The notes: generated from the letters alone by a model not told the origin. DNA of 32,264 nt from Candidatus Omnitrophota bacterium (GCA_023247445.1 JAHFGL010000016.1:1-32264); one strand, 5' to 3'. Shown: positions 16,110 to 25,425, counted from the first letter of the stretch. Made by a program: numbers and translations.

Positions 16110-16718
16110 ATGAGTCTAATCGATACAATCTTGGAATCATCAACCTGCTACGCCATTTGGTCCGCATTTTTTAATGCTGAAAAAATCAAGGCCATCAAAT
16201 TGTCTCTTCCCGATTTAAAAGCAAAGAAGGTCTTAGATTTGGGTTGTGGTCCGGCGACTAATACAAAAATATTTTTAGAAGCAGACTATACCGGGATCGA
16301 TATTAATCCTCGTTATATTGAAAAAGCCAAAGGAGCTTACCCGCAGTTTCAGTTTTTTACTCAGAGTATTTTAGCGCTTGAACTTAAAGGGCAAAAATAT
16401 GATGTTATCCTGATGAATTCGATTATTCATCATCTGTCAGATTTTGAAGTGACCAAGCTTTTTACAGATCTTAAATCATATTTAAAGCCAGGAGGGACCA
16501 TCATTCTTTCCGAGCCACTTTTGCCAACGCCAAAGGATGGCTTTAAATATTATATGATGCGCTTAGATCGTGGGAGACACTTTCGAACGTATGAAGGGTA
16601 TTGTTCTCTTTTTGATAAATATTTTTTGATTCAAGAGAAGCGTGAATACAATTTGAAAGTTTGTGGTCTCATTTTAACCGTCGCCCGTATGCTCGTCTTA
16701 AGATTAACCCAGAAATGA
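16110..16718 (+). CDS. Class I SAM-dependent methyltransferase
   Basis: 202 residues. Motif I VLDLGCGPATN (41-51), the acidic residue at the end of strand 2 (YTGIDINP, Asp64), YDVILMNSIIHHL (motif IV) and LKPGGTIILSEPLL (motif VI) identify the Rossmann methyltransferase fold. It probably methylates a sugar or lipid-linked intermediate. The start codon directly follows the upstream stop (TAA ATG). The 3' end overlaps the next gene by ATGA, so it is tightly coupled to the membrane protein. Confidence 0.9.
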   Translation: MSLIDTILESSTCYAIWSAFFNAEKIKAIKLSLPDLKAKKVLDLGCGPATNTKIFLEADYTGIDINPRYIEKAKGAYPQFQFFTQSILALELKGQKYDVILMNSIIHHLSDFEVTKLFTDLKSYLKPGGTIILSEPLLPTPKDGFKYYMMRLDRGRHFRTYEGYCSLFDKYFLIQEKREYNLKVCGLILTVARMLVLRLTQK

Positions 16719-18559
16719 ACTTAAATAAAAAATATTTCTTTCCAATTCTTGCCGTATTAGCCTGCACTGTCCTATTTTATCTTATTAAATTTTATGGACC
16801 TGCCGCAACCGAAAATTTATACAACAAAGGTTCGTTCGCTGTTTTGGATCAGATTTCAGGCAATGAAGAGTCCGGGCGCAGTCTCGGCTATTATCAAGGG
16901 AAAATCGAAAAGGTTCTTTTGGGGCCCATAAAATCAGTTGCTGCTGGAATAGCTCTTTTAATAATCTGTTTAATTTACTTGCCGCAAGCATCGTCCTGGA
17001 AAATTGGTTTTACGATTTTGATTTATCTTATCGCTACACGCTTTGAATCGTTATGGGGCCCGATCTACGGTGAATCAATCACGGGGCCTTTTACCGATGC
17101 GATGTGGTTATATCAAAATAATCTTAATTATTTTGGGCTTCTTCACCAGAATACTTTTGTTCAAGGGGGCGTCCAAATTTACCCCACGTCACTGTATCCG
17201 TTTTTTCTCGCTGTCATGATGAAGCTTTTTCCTTCGGCTAAATTGTTTTTGTTTGTGATGCATCTACTTAATTTCATTCAAGCCGCGATCATTGCTGTAA
17301 TCTTAAGAAAAATGGCTTTAAAGCATTTTAATACGGTAACGGCCATGTGCGTGGCGCTACTATTTGTTTCTCTGCCGCTTTTTCAAAGTATGGTGGAGGT
17401 CGTTAACATGGAAATGTCATGTCTTTTCTTTGGTGTTCTGACGATTTGGTTCTTAGCAAAAGGGCGGTGGATGTTGGCGAGCCTAATGGCGCTGAGCTCT
17501 CTTTTTGTTAAAGATCCAGGGATCATTGCGTGCATTATGGTTTTTATTGTGGGTCTTTATTTATTATTTTTTAAGCCAGATTCATTGGGGGAATATCGCC
17601 TTCATCCAAAGGAACGAATCAACATCTTTCTTGTGGGGCTTGGAATATTTTTAATCGCTATTATTAAAGGAATTTGGCGATCAAAAATAATTGGCGCGCA
17701 GATTCTAAGCAATAAACTTGCATTTGTCAGTGGCTGGCCAAATATGGTGGCCAGTCCATGGTTTTGGATTTATTGGATTGTTCTTGTGACGCTTATCATC
17801 CGTTTGATGAAATGGTGGCAAGTTAAGCCCAGAGATGAGCGAAGCATTACAAAACTCGTCAACGATCATCTTTATATTCTCCTTTGTTTTGTCATGGCCG
17901 GATTGTGGTTTGCCCTTTATATCAATTTTGCTTTTATAAACCATCGGTATCAATTTTTGTTAAGTGCTTTTTTTGCTTTTTGTTTCGTCTATCTTATCAC
18001 TGTTATTTTGGAGAATAAGAAAGCATGGCAACCCGGTGTTTTTGTTTTTATTATCATGTTTTCTTTTTTTTGTTCGCACGGATTTATTTATTCTTTTGAA
18101 AAAGAGAAGGCGTATAACCCGACGCAGTTTGAACGAAGTTTAGAATATCGTAATTATTTAACTCAGCAGATTCTTATTTGCAACGAAATCGAGAATAAAT
18201 TTTCTGATTTTGCTATTGGGGCCCCATTTGGGTTGGCTCAATCTCTGGCGTGGCCGCAGATTGGTTATGTCACAAAGAAACTTGATGTCCTGATGTATGG
18301 CATGCCGGCTATTCTTGGTATAAAATCTTTTAAGGGATTACAAAGTCTTGATCTAAGTAAGACTGTTTGGATTGGTTTTCGACATGATCAAGTTATGCCC
18401 GAGATCACGGATTACCCAATTCATCCGCTCGATAAGATTATTGAAGATGTGACATTTGGTGATGTTTCCGCAACCATTTTTATGGGAGGATATGGCATTG
18501 AGAAAATGCGAAAGATTCTGGTATATATCCTTAAAATGCAGCCTACTCTTAGCAAATAG
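16715..18559 (+). CDS. Polytopic GT-C-like membrane protein, paralog 1 of 3
   Basis: 614 residues from the ATG at 16715 (ATGA overlap); the track's earlier start lies inside the methyltransferase gene. It has about 10-12 membrane helices, then a C-terminal soluble part from ~470. Shared with the proteins at 23587 and 27998: an N-terminal YNKGSFAVLDQIS...GYYQGKIEKVLLGPIKSVAAG segment, a first loop GPIYGESITGPFTDAMWL, the phrase ERSLEYRN, and a C-terminal domain IGYVTKKLDV...MGGYGIEKMRK. The acidic residue in the first loop and the topology suggest a GT-C glycosyltransferase using a polyprenyl-linked donor, but the family was not recognised. It shows most divergence of the three (GES where the others have GDA or GDS). 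Confidence 0.85.
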   Translation: MNLNKKYFFPILAVLACTVLFYLIKFYGPAATENLYNKGSFAVLDQISGNEESGRSLGYYQGKIEKVLLGPIKSVAAGIALLIICLIYLPQASSWKIGFTILIYLIATRFESLWGPIYGESITGPFTDAMWLYQNNLNYFGLLHQNTFVQGGVQIYPTSLYPFFLAVMMKLFPSAKLFLFVMHLLNFIQAAIIAVILRKMALKHFNTVTAMCVALLFVSLPLFQSMVEVVNMEMSCLFFGVLTIWFLAKGRWMLASLMALSSLFVKDPGIIACIMVFIVGLYLLFFKPDSLGEYRLHPKERINIFLVGLGIFLIAIIKGIWRSKIIGAQILSNKLAFVSGWPNMVASPWFWIYWIVLVTLIIRLMKWWQVKPRDERSITKLVNDHLYILLCFVMAGLWFALYINFAFINHRYQFLLSAFFAFCFVYLITVILENKKAWQPGVFVFIIMFSFFCSHGFIYSFEKEKAYNPTQFERSLEYRNYLTQQILICNEIENKFSDFAIGAPFGLAQSLAWPQIGYVTKKLDVLMYGMPAILGIKSFKGLQSLDLSKTVWIGFRHDQVMPEITDYPIHPLDKIIEDVTFGDVSATIFMGGYGIEKMRKILVYILKMQPTLSK

Positions 18560-18574
18560 GAGCAAAATTTTACC

Positions 18575-18603
18575 TTGTGCGCATAGTTCATCCCGTGTAG
18601 AAT
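18575..18603 (+). promoter_or_regulatory. Promoter of the aminosugar sub-operon (TTGTGC-N17-TAGAAT)
   Basis: TTGTGC (18575-18580) and TAGAAT (18598-18603) are 17 bases apart. The -10 box is followed by AGCGC, similar to the AGCCCC after the xseA and gcvT promoters. About 45 bases remain to the ATG at 18650. Confidence 0.5.
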
Positions 18604-18649
18604 AGCGCATATTTTTCTACTACTATTAATAATATATTAATTAGAGATC

Positions 18650-19654
18650 ATGCTTAAAATAGGTGTTATTGGATACGGTTATTGGGGCCCGAACATTGTC
18701 CGGAATCTCGCGGACATCAAAGAGGCCAAGGTTCAAGCAATTTGCGACCTTAATCCAGAAATCGTAAAGCGTCTTAAAGAAAAATACCCCTACCTTAAAA
18801 TTACTTCCGATTACAAAGATATTATCCAATCCAAAGATATTGATGCGGTCGCGATTATCACGCCGGTTTCAACGCATTTTGAGTTAGCCAAAGCCGCGCT
18901 AGAACATGGCAAACATATTTTTGTTGAAAAACCATTTACAGCGAATGTTAAACAAGCGCAGACGCTCATTAATCTCGCGCGCAAAAAAAAGTTAACGATT
19001 ATGGTTGATCACACCTTTATCTTTACCGGTGCGGTGCGTAAGGTTAAGGAATTAATTGATAACGGTACGCTCGGCGATCTTAATTATTATGATTCGACAC
19101 GCGTCAGCTTGGGACTTTTTCAGCATGATGTGAATGTGATTTGGGATTTGGCGCCACATGATTTTTCTATCATTGATTATGTGATCAAAAATAAACCGGT
19201 GGCCTTAACCGCGCAAGGCGTTGATCACATTGGCCGCGGCAAAGAAAATATTGCGTACATCACGATGTATTATGACAACAATCTTATTGTCCATATTAAT
19301 GTCAATTGGTTATCGCCGGTAAAAGTACGAACCACGTTAATCGGTGGGCAAAAGAAGATGCTTGTCTGGGATGATTTGGAAACGGATGAAAAGATTAAGC
19401 TCTATGATCGCGGCGTTGATGTCAAAAATAAAGAAGGGATTTATCGTTTGATGGTTGATTATCGCTCAGGGGACATGTGGTCGCCACGGGTGGATCATAC
19501 CGAAGCACTAAAAAAAGAATTAATTTATTTCGCGCATTGTATTGAAAAGAATGAAACGCCCATTAATGACGGCGAGGCGGGACTACGCGTTGTCAAAATG
19601 TTGGAACTCGCGGATAAATCGCTCAGGGCGGGTGGAAAATTAATTAAACTCTAA
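18650..19654 (+). CDS. Gfo/Idh/MocA oxidoreductase, NDP-aminosugar 3-dehydrogenase-like
   Basis: 334 residues. The Rossmann start LKIGVIGYGYWGPNIVRN (2-19), the family signature HIFVEKPF (89-96, with Lys95), and the catalytic WDLAPHD (165-171; Asp166, His170) are clear. Oxidoreductases of this form next to a DegT aminotransferase and a hexapeptide acyltransferase resemble WbpB/WlbA, which oxidise C-3 of UDP-GlcNAc-type uronates so that an amino group can be added. It has its own promoter and leads a five-gene run. The stop codon lies in the left arm of an AT-rich inverted repeat. Confidence 0.88.
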   Translation: MLKIGVIGYGYWGPNIVRNLADIKEAKVQAICDLNPEIVKRLKEKYPYLKITSDYKDIIQSKDIDAVAIITPVSTHFELAKAALEHGKHIFVEKPFTANVKQAQTLINLARKKKLTIMVDHTFIFTGAVRKVKELIDNGTLGDLNYYDSTRVSLGLFQHDVNVIWDLAPHDFSIIDYVIKNKPVALTAQGVDHIGRGKENIAYITMYYDNNLIVHINVNWLSPVKVRTTLIGGQKKMLVWDDLETDEKIKLYDRGVDVKNKEGIYRLMVDYRSGDMWSPRVDHTEALKKELIYFAHCIEKNETPINDGEAGLRVVKMLELADKSLRAGGKLIKL

Positions 19655-19762
19655 ATCCAAAACCCAAAACCCTAAATAAACCAAAAATCTCAAATACAAA
19701 ATTTAAAGATTTGGACATTGTAGTTTTAAATTTTGAGTTTATTTAGGGTTTAGAGTTTTGTG
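19647..19762. repeat. AT-rich inverted repeat, copy 2
   Basis: AAACCCTAAATAAAC (19667-19681) is perfectly inverted at 19737-19751 (15 bp). AACTCTAAA at the gene end matches TTTAGAGTT on the right. The left arm contains the stop codon of the Gfo/Idh gene; the right arm ends about 16 bases before the next ATG. It is the same class as copies 1, 3 and 4, with CCCTAAA words in place of ATTCC. Confidence 0.75.
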
Positions 19763-19778
19763 TTTGTTGGGAACTCAT

Positions 19779-20768
19779 ATGAACAATCTAAAAGACTCTC
19801 GAATTTTAATCACCGGTGGCGCGGGCTTCGTCGGCTCCTACGTTGTTGAACAACTTTTGCAGGACGAGGTTAAGGAAATTGTTATCATTGATAACTTAAT
19901 CCGCGGTTCACAAAAAAATATCAGTGATTCATTAGCCTCCGGCCGAGTGAAACTTATTGATGGAGACATTCGTAATCGAGAACTTTTGGATCAAGAATTT
20001 AATGGCATCGATTATTGTTTTCATTTGGCGGCGCTGCGCATAACTCATTGCGCAAGCGAACCGCGCGAGGCGCTCGAGATTATGTACGGCGGAACTTTTG
20101 ATGTTTTAGAAAATTGTGTCCGTCACAAAGTTAAAAAATTAATCCTGGCGTCAACGGCATCCATTTATGGTCAAGCCGAAACATTTCCCACCAAAGAAGA
20201 TCATCATCCGTATAACAATTACACGCTCTATGGCGCGGCCAAGATGGCGAATGAACTTATGTGCCGTTCATTTGCTCAGATGTTTGATTTGAAATTTAAC
20301 GCGCTACGCTATTTTAATATTTATGGTCCGCGGATGGACACCTACGGCAAGTATACAGAAGTTTTGATTCGCTGGTATTATTTGATCAAAGAAGGCAAGG
20401 AACCTTTGATCTATGGTGATGGCAAGCAAACGATGGATTTTATTTACGTTGGCGATATTGCCAAGGCGAGCATCCTGGCGCTTAAATCTGATGTCACCAA
20501 TGAAGTTTTTAATGTCGCGTGCGGCGTTGAAACCTCGCTTGAGCAACTTTGCTGTGCGCTGCTTGAGGTCATGGGATCAACGCTTAAACCAAAATATGTT
20601 CCCGTGCCCGATGAACGCAAAAAAGTTGAAGTGATGCGTCGCTGGGCGGATGTAGCAAAGGCCAAGAAGATGATTGGCTTTTCCGCGCAAGTAAATTTAA
20701 AAGAAGGTCTAACTAAACTCGTTGAATGGTTGGATAAGCAACCAAAAAGAGAATTAGCCGCTAAGTAG
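19779..20768 (+). CDS. NAD-dependent nucleotide-sugar epimerase (GalE/WbpP-like SDR)
   Basis: 329 residues from the ATG at 19779. The track begins 21 bases earlier, next to the repeat arm, and the shorter start begins the domain normally (DSRILITGGAGFVGSYVV). Seen: GGAGFVG (13-19), CFHLAALRITHCASEP, LASTASIYG (123-131), catalytic Tyr151 and Lys155 (YGAAK), RYFNIYGPRMD and YGDGKQTMDFIYVGDIA. It is an extended SDR acting on an NDP-sugar, most like UDP-glucose/UDP-GlcNAc 4-epimerases and related enzymes. It probably interconverts the sugar handled by the flanking Gfo/Idh and DegT enzymes. Confidence 0.9.
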   Translation: MNNLKDSRILITGGAGFVGSYVVEQLLQDEVKEIVIIDNLIRGSQKNISDSLASGRVKLIDGDIRNRELLDQEFNGIDYCFHLAALRITHCASEPREALEIMYGGTFDVLENCVRHKVKKLILASTASIYGQAETFPTKEDHHPYNNYTLYGAAKMANELMCRSFAQMFDLKFNALRYFNIYGPRMDTYGKYTEVLIRWYYLIKEGKEPLIYGDGKQTMDFIYVGDIAKASILALKSDVTNEVFNVACGVETSLEQLCCALLEVMGSTLKPKYVPVPDERKKVEVMRRWADVAKAKKMIGFSAQVNLKEGLTKLVEWLDKQPKRELAAK

Positions 20769-20771
20769 TTC

Positions 20772-20852
20772 CGTCATCCTGAGGAACGTAGTGACGAAGG
20801 ATCTCAAAACACTTAAGAAATTCTGAGATCCTTCGCTGCGCTCAGGATGACG
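20772..20852. repeat. 81-bp palindromic dispersed repeat, copy B
   Basis: CCGTCATCCTGAG (20771-20783) is perfectly inverted as CTCAGGATGACGG (20841-20853). An inner arm GAAGGATCTCA matches TGAGATCCTTC. The length matches copy A at 6858-6938. It fills most of the space between the epimerase and aminotransferase genes. Confidence 0.9.
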
Positions 20853-20874
20853 GAAAGAGTTAACTTCAAACACG

Positions 20875-22020
20875 ATGATTCCCATTACCAAACCAAACTT
20901 TGGCCAAGAAGAAATTGCGGCAGTTGAAAAAGTTATTCTTTCCGGCTGGGTGGCGCAAGGCCCAATAGTCGTTGAATTTGAAAATCAATTTGCTAAGTTT
21001 GTTGGCGCCAAATATGCGGCGGCCACATCCAATTGCACAACCGCATTACATTTAGCGCTACTGGCCGTGGGAGTCAAACCCGGTGATTATGTCTTAACTG
21101 TCAGTCATTCTTTTATTGCCACCGCCAATGCGATCCGTTACTGTGGCGCTGAGCCAGTTTTCGTCGATATCGATTTAGATACATATAATATTTCCGCTGA
21201 CGCGTTAAAAAAATATTTAGAAAAAAACAAATCACGTGTGGCGGCAATTCTTGTCGTTCATCAAATGGGCATGCCGTGTGATTTGAGATCTATTTTATCT
21301 TTAGCGAAGAAATTTAAATTGCCGGTGGTTGAAGATGCGGCGTGCGCTGTTGGCAGCGAGTACTCTGCTGATAAAGGAAAGTCGTGGCAAAAGATTGGAC
21401 GGCCTGCGGGCGATATTGCTTGTTTTTCTTTTCATCCCCGCAAGATTTTAGTCACGGGTGAAGGGGGGATGCTCACCACCAATAATGCAAATTATGATAA
21501 GCAGTTTCGTTTGCTGCGTCATCAAGGGATGAGTGTCTCCGATTTGCAGAGGCATAAGGCGAAGAAAATCATATTTGAAGAATATCCACAGCTAGGGTAT
21601 AACTATCGCATGACGGATATTCAAGCGGCGCTTGGTATTGAACAGTTAAAGAAGTTGCCAGCGATGATTAAAAGACGTCGAGAGTTGGCTAAGATTTATT
21701 TGAAGGAGTTAAGGACGATTTCCTGGCTTGCATTGCCAAAGGAACCAAAGGAATGTAAAACCAATTGGCAAAGTTTTGCGGTACGTGTTTTGGGTAATGC
21801 GCCGCTTAAACGAAATCAACTTATGCAACATCTCTTGGATCAGGGAATTGCCACACGGCCTGGCATCATGAATGCGCACGAAGAGAAAATTTATAAAGAT
21901 AAAAAGGTTTCACTTACGAATTCAGAACTGGCGAGAAATTTTGTTCTTATCTTGCCTTTGTTCCATCAAATGACAGATCCAGATATAAAGCGTGTGATCG
22001 AGGTTTTAAAAAATGTCTAA
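20875..22020 (+). CDS. DegT/DnrJ/EryC1/StrS aminotransferase
   Basis: 381 residues, the usual family length. It begins MIPITKPNFGQEEIAAVEKVILSGWVAQGP and has TSNCTTALHLAL (51-62), VVEDAACAVGS (151-161, Asp154 for the PLP pyridine) and FSFHPRKILVTGEGG (184-198) with Lys190 as the PLP lysine. Such enzymes transfer an amino group from glutamate to a keto-sugar nucleotide. With the upstream Gfo/Idh enzyme the product would be a 3-amino sugar. It overlaps the acyltransferase gene by 8 bases. Confidence 0.94.
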   Translation: MIPITKPNFGQEEIAAVEKVILSGWVAQGPIVVEFENQFAKFVGAKYAAATSNCTTALHLALLAVGVKPGDYVLTVSHSFIATANAIRYCGAEPVFVDIDLDTYNISADALKKYLEKNKSRVAAILVVHQMGMPCDLRSILSLAKKFKLPVVEDAACAVGSEYSADKGKSWQKIGRPAGDIACFSFHPRKILVTGEGGMLTTNNANYDKQFRLLRHQGMSVSDLQRHKAKKIIFEEYPQLGYNYRMTDIQAALGIEQLKKLPAMIKRRRELAKIYLKELRTISWLALPKEPKECKTNWQSFAVRVLGNAPLKRNQLMQHLLDQGIATRPGIMNAHEEKIYKDKKVSLTNSELARNFVLILPLFHQMTDPDIKRVIEVLKNV

Positions 22021-22657
22021 GCCCTTAATTATTTTTCCTTTTGGCGGCAATGCCCGTGAAGCTCTGGCGATCATCTTGGCCAATGATGGGCTTAAAAGGG
22101 AATGGGATGTTTTAGGATTTATTGACGATAATAAGTCCACGTGGAAGAAAGAAATTGGTGGGATCAAGGTTTTTGGTGGCAAAGATATATTAAAGAAATA
22201 TCCAACGGTTTCTGTTTTAGCTGTGCCTGGAAATCCTGATAATTATAAAGAACGTGAAAAGATTATTGCTGGTTTAAAAATTAAAGAATCACGCTTTGCG
22301 ACCGTAATTCATCCTTCGGTCATCGTCCCCACCAATGCGAAGATTGGGTACAACTCGCTTGTGATGCCGTATGTTGTCCTTGGTTCGAATGTTACCATCG
22401 GTAATCATTGTGTGATTTTACCAAACACAACCATCGGCCATGATAGTACAATTGATGACTACTCCTGCGTGGGTTCAAATGTCAGTATCGCTGGATCAGT
22501 TACAATTAAAGATCATTGCTATATCGGTTCTGGTTCAAACCTTCGCGATGGGATTACAATGGGGGCCAAGAGCCTCGTTGGTTTAGGTTCAAATGTCATT
22601 ACAAATGTCAAAAAAGAAGTTGTTGTGGCGGGAAATCCTGCCAAACTATTGAAATAA
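22013..22657 (+). CDS. Sugar O/N-acyltransferase, NeuD/PglD-type hexapeptide repeat
   Basis: 214 residues. An N-terminal Rossmann-like part (IIFPFGGNAREALAIIL, VLGFIDDNKSTW) is followed by a left-handed beta-helix of hexapeptide repeats (VIHPSVIVPTNAKIGYNSLVMPYVVLGSNVTIGNHCVILPNTTIGHDSTIDDYSCVGSN...). The ending AGNPAKLLK is standard. Such enzymes acetylate amino sugars (PglD) or sialic acid-like sugars using acetyl-CoA, with the catalytic His probably that of TTIGHDS. Directly after the aminotransferase gene, it most likely acylates the new amino group. Confidence 0.9.
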   Translation: MSKPLIIFPFGGNAREALAIILANDGLKREWDVLGFIDDNKSTWKKEIGGIKVFGGKDILKKYPTVSVLAVPGNPDNYKEREKIIAGLKIKESRFATVIHPSVIVPTNAKIGYNSLVMPYVVLGSNVTIGNHCVILPNTTIGHDSTIDDYSCVGSNVSIAGSVTIKDHCYIGSGSNLRDGITMGAKSLVGLGSNVITNVKKEVVVAGNPAKLLK

Positions 22658-22661
22658 TAAA

Positions 22662-23579
22662 ATGATTTCTCTTATTTTTCCAACCTTTAACGAACAAGAT
22701 AACGTAGAAGCGCTCTATAATGCGTTATATATCGTTGTGCCCAAAATTAAAGGCCAAGAATTCGAATTTATTTTTGTCGATGATTGTTCTACCGATAAAA
22801 CACCAGAGGTTCTAAGGGAACTGCATCAAAAAGATCGCCGGGTAAAAGCTATTCGTTTTGCCCGCAATTGTGGAAGTCATGCGGCCATTCGGGCTGGCCT
22901 TGAACATTGTCAGGGAAATTGTGCCATTGTTTTAGCCGCAGATCTGCAAGATCCTCCAGAGATTATTATCAAAATGATTGAAGAGTGGCAAGCTGGCGCA
23001 AAAATTGTTTGGGGTGTGCGCATTGATCGCAGAGGCCCAAGAAGTTTAGAAAGAATATTTTCAAGATTATATTATTTTTTGATGAACTGGTTGACGACGG
23101 TTAAAATGCCGCCTTCGGGAACAGATGTTTTCTTGGCTGATCGTGTGGTTATCGAGGCCTACCGCCAAGTTACCGAAAAACACACCTCTGTTTTTATGAC
23201 CTTGGCCTGGTTAGGTTTTAAGCAAGCGAGTTTCGAATATGCCAAACACCGACGATTATCAGGAAAATCAAAATGGACGTTGCGGAAGAAAATCAAATTA
23301 ACGATCGATTCGCTCTTAGCCTTTAGCGATGTTTTTATTCGCTATATGAGTGTGATTGGATTTTTAGTTGCCTTTTTGGGATTTCTCTACGCCATTTATG
23401 TTTTGTGGAGCTATATCAATGGCGCGCCAGTCGAAGGGTGGTCATCTTTGATGGTGGGCATTCTTGTTATTGGTGGTGTTCAGATGATTATGTTGGGAGT
23501 TCTTGGTGAATATTTATGGCGAACCTTCGATGAATCACGTAAGCGTCCAGCTTTTATTATCGAATACATGATAAAGTAA
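22662..23579 (+). CDS. GT2 with C-terminal membrane helices (GtrB/ArnC/DPMS-like)
   Basis: 305 residues. GT-A domain: SLIFPTFNEQDNVEALY (3-19), FIFVDDCSTDKT (37-47), the DxD-like LAADLQDPPE (91-100), and SGTDVFLADRVV. Two hydrophobic helices (~225-250 and ~265-290) end with the family phrase GEYLWRTFDESRKRPAFIIE. Proteins of this form load a sugar onto undecaprenyl phosphate at the inner face of the inner membrane for later use outside. Here it is followed directly by a GT-C-like membrane protein and a small SMR/EamA-type protein, which could serve as transferase and flippase. Confidence 0.93.
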   Translation: MISLIFPTFNEQDNVEALYNALYIVVPKIKGQEFEFIFVDDCSTDKTPEVLRELHQKDRRVKAIRFARNCGSHAAIRAGLEHCQGNCAIVLAADLQDPPEIIIKMIEEWQAGAKIVWGVRIDRRGPRSLERIFSRLYYFLMNWLTTVKMPPSGTDVFLADRVVIEAYRQVTEKHTSVFMTLAWLGFKQASFEYAKHRRLSGKSKWTLRKKIKLTIDSLLAFSDVFIRYMSVIGFLVAFLGFLYAIYVLWSYINGAPVEGWSSLMVGILVIGGVQMIMLGVLGEYLWRTFDESRKRPAFIIEYMIK

Positions 23580-23586
23580 TTAGCCA

Positions 23587-25410
23587 ATGAAAGTTTTAAC
23601 CCAAAAAGATAATTTATTAAAACTATTTTTTATTTTAGTCATTCTTTATTGTGTCGTGAGATTTGGCGAACGACCGGGGATTGAAGCGTTATATCGCCAT
23701 CAGTCGTTTGATCTTTTAAATAGATTAAGCGAGGCGAAATCAAACAGTTCGTTTGATTTTTATCTCGGGCGGATTGATGGGAGAATTTTTGGTCCCATCA
23801 AGTCTGTTGTTGCTGGAGCGGCTCTCGTAGTGTTTAGTTTTATCTATTTGCAAAATGCCCGGGCGCGACATTTTGCTCTAGCTATTTTGGTTTATCTTCT
23901 AGCCACTCGATATAAATATTTATTTGCCCCGCCCTATGGTGATGCAGCCAGCGGGCCCTTTATTGAAGCGATATGGCTCAAACGACATGCGTTTAATTAT
24001 TGGGCGCTTGCCCAGCAGCCAGGATTTGTCGCTGGCGGTCCCAAAGTTTATTTGTTTTCAATTTTTCCTACCTATCAAGCAATCTTAATGAATATTTTTC
24101 AGAATTTAAAAGTATTCTTATTTGTTAATCACTTGATTGTTTTTATTATGGGCAGTGTCGTCATTACGACCTTTCGATCAATTTTATTAAAAGTTTTTGA
24201 TGAGAAGATTTCATTGTTACTATCTTTACTGCTTCTATCGTTTCCCCTATTTCAAAGTCAGGTTGAGCAACTCAATATGGAAATGCCTTCGTTATGTTTT
24301 GGAATTTTGGCGATTTATTATCTAATTGATCGTAAATTTATTGCGGCCGCACTTTGGGTCATCTTAGCCACGATGGTCAAGGGGACATCAATTTTTATTT
24401 GTCTCACAGTTATTGTTTTTGCAATTATCAGCATTTTCATGGAAAAAGAGAAGACAGCGAAGATTAAAGCGGCGATGGCCGCTATTGTTGTCGCCTTATT
24501 TACTGTCGCCATTGCGTATGCGTCAATTTATATTTTAAACAATGATCATAAACTTGTCATGGTGGGGCCGTTTAAGGCCCTGCGCTGGATGAAGACCTTT
24601 ATTGTGGGATATCTTTTTTTGATCAGCTTTATTTTATTTGTCAAAAATTTTGTTGATGAATATAGCAAAGATGGAGAGACACTTTTAGCGGTTATTAGAA
24701 GAAATTATCTCCCCAGTATTCTTTTTATCTGTGCCTTTTTTTGGTTTGTTGTCTTTATCAATTCTTATGGTGATCAATATCGCTATCGTTTGATCCTTGC
24801 CCCACTTACTACTTTTTGTATCTTTTATATTGTTCAATCCTTTTTAAAGAACAAGCAGATTATTCGATGGACTCTCTTGACAGCGATTCTGTTTTCATTC
24901 TTTTGTGATTATGGATTTCTCTATAAACCCGCAATAGCAAATGTTGATGCTGTTTATGAACGAAGCCTTGAATATCGTAATGATCTTAAACTCGATAGAT
25001 ATATAGCTAGGTCTATAGAAAATGATTATTCAGATCTTACCATTCTTGCTCCTTTTTCAACGGCTCAAATTTTGGCCTTTCCGGAATTGGGCTATGTGCA
25101 TAAAAAGTTAGATGTCGTGCAGTATGGTTATCCCTGCACCTATGAAGATATAAAAGTTTTTGACCAATTGGCGTCGTTTGATTTAAACAAAACGATTTGG
25201 GTGAGTCTTGAAACAAAGCTGCCAAAGAATATGGAGAAGATTCTAAAATATCCTGTTAGTCCAGATGATAAAGTTGTTAAGGAAATTAACATCGGTAGGA
25301 AGAAGGCGCAATTATTTTTGGGTGGATATGCCATTGAAGAAAGACGGCGGCTTATTGATGAAACGGTTACAAAGCATCCTGGTGTGGTGGTTGATCCAGA
25401 TAAGTTTTAA
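23587..25410 (+). CDS. Polytopic GT-C-like membrane protein, paralog 2 of 3
   Basis: 607 residues, about 10-12 membrane helices. It aligns throughout with the proteins at 16715 and 27998: YRHQSFDLLNRLS...FYLGRIDGRIFGPIKSVVAG near the start, the loop APPYGDAASGPFIEAIWLKRH, QSQVEQLNMEMPS, ERSLEYRNDLK, and the C-terminal ELGYVHKKLDVVQYGYP...LGGYAIEERRR. It is closer to paralog 3 than to paralog 1. A glycosyltransferase role is inferred from topology, the acidic first loop and the neighbouring GT2 gene; no known family was recognised. The gene starts 7 bases after the GT2 stop. Confidence 0.86.
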   Translation: MKVLTQKDNLLKLFFILVILYCVVRFGERPGIEALYRHQSFDLLNRLSEAKSNSSFDFYLGRIDGRIFGPIKSVVAGAALVVFSFIYLQNARARHFALAILVYLLATRYKYLFAPPYGDAASGPFIEAIWLKRHAFNYWALAQQPGFVAGGPKVYLFSIFPTYQAILMNIFQNLKVFLFVNHLIVFIMGSVVITTFRSILLKVFDEKISLLLSLLLLSFPLFQSQVEQLNMEMPSLCFGILAIYYLIDRKFIAAALWVILATMVKGTSIFICLTVIVFAIISIFMEKEKTAKIKAAMAAIVVALFTVAIAYASIYILNNDHKLVMVGPFKALRWMKTFIVGYLFLISFILFVKNFVDEYSKDGETLLAVIRRNYLPSILFICAFFWFVVFINSYGDQYRYRLILAPLTTFCIFYIVQSFLKNKQIIRWTLLTAILFSFFCDYGFLYKPAIANVDAVYERSLEYRNDLKLDRYIARSIENDYSDLTILAPFSTAQILAFPELGYVHKKLDVVQYGYPCTYEDIKVFDQLASFDLNKTIWVSLETKLPKNMEKILKYPVSPDDKVVKEINIGRKKAQLFLGGYAIEERRRLIDETVTKHPGVVVDPDKF

Positions 25411-25425
25411 AAAAGGTAATCAAAG

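Noticed and set aside
16661-16714. Earlier start of the first polytopic paralog
   Set aside because: It lies inside the methyltransferase gene; the ATG at 16715 gives an ATGA overlap and a normal hydrophobic start.
23421-23437. GCGCGCCAGTC inside the GT2 gene, resembling the end of the hairpin units
   Set aside because: It encodes the conserved GAPVEGW stretch of the GtrB-like family and has no matching hairpin; coincidence.
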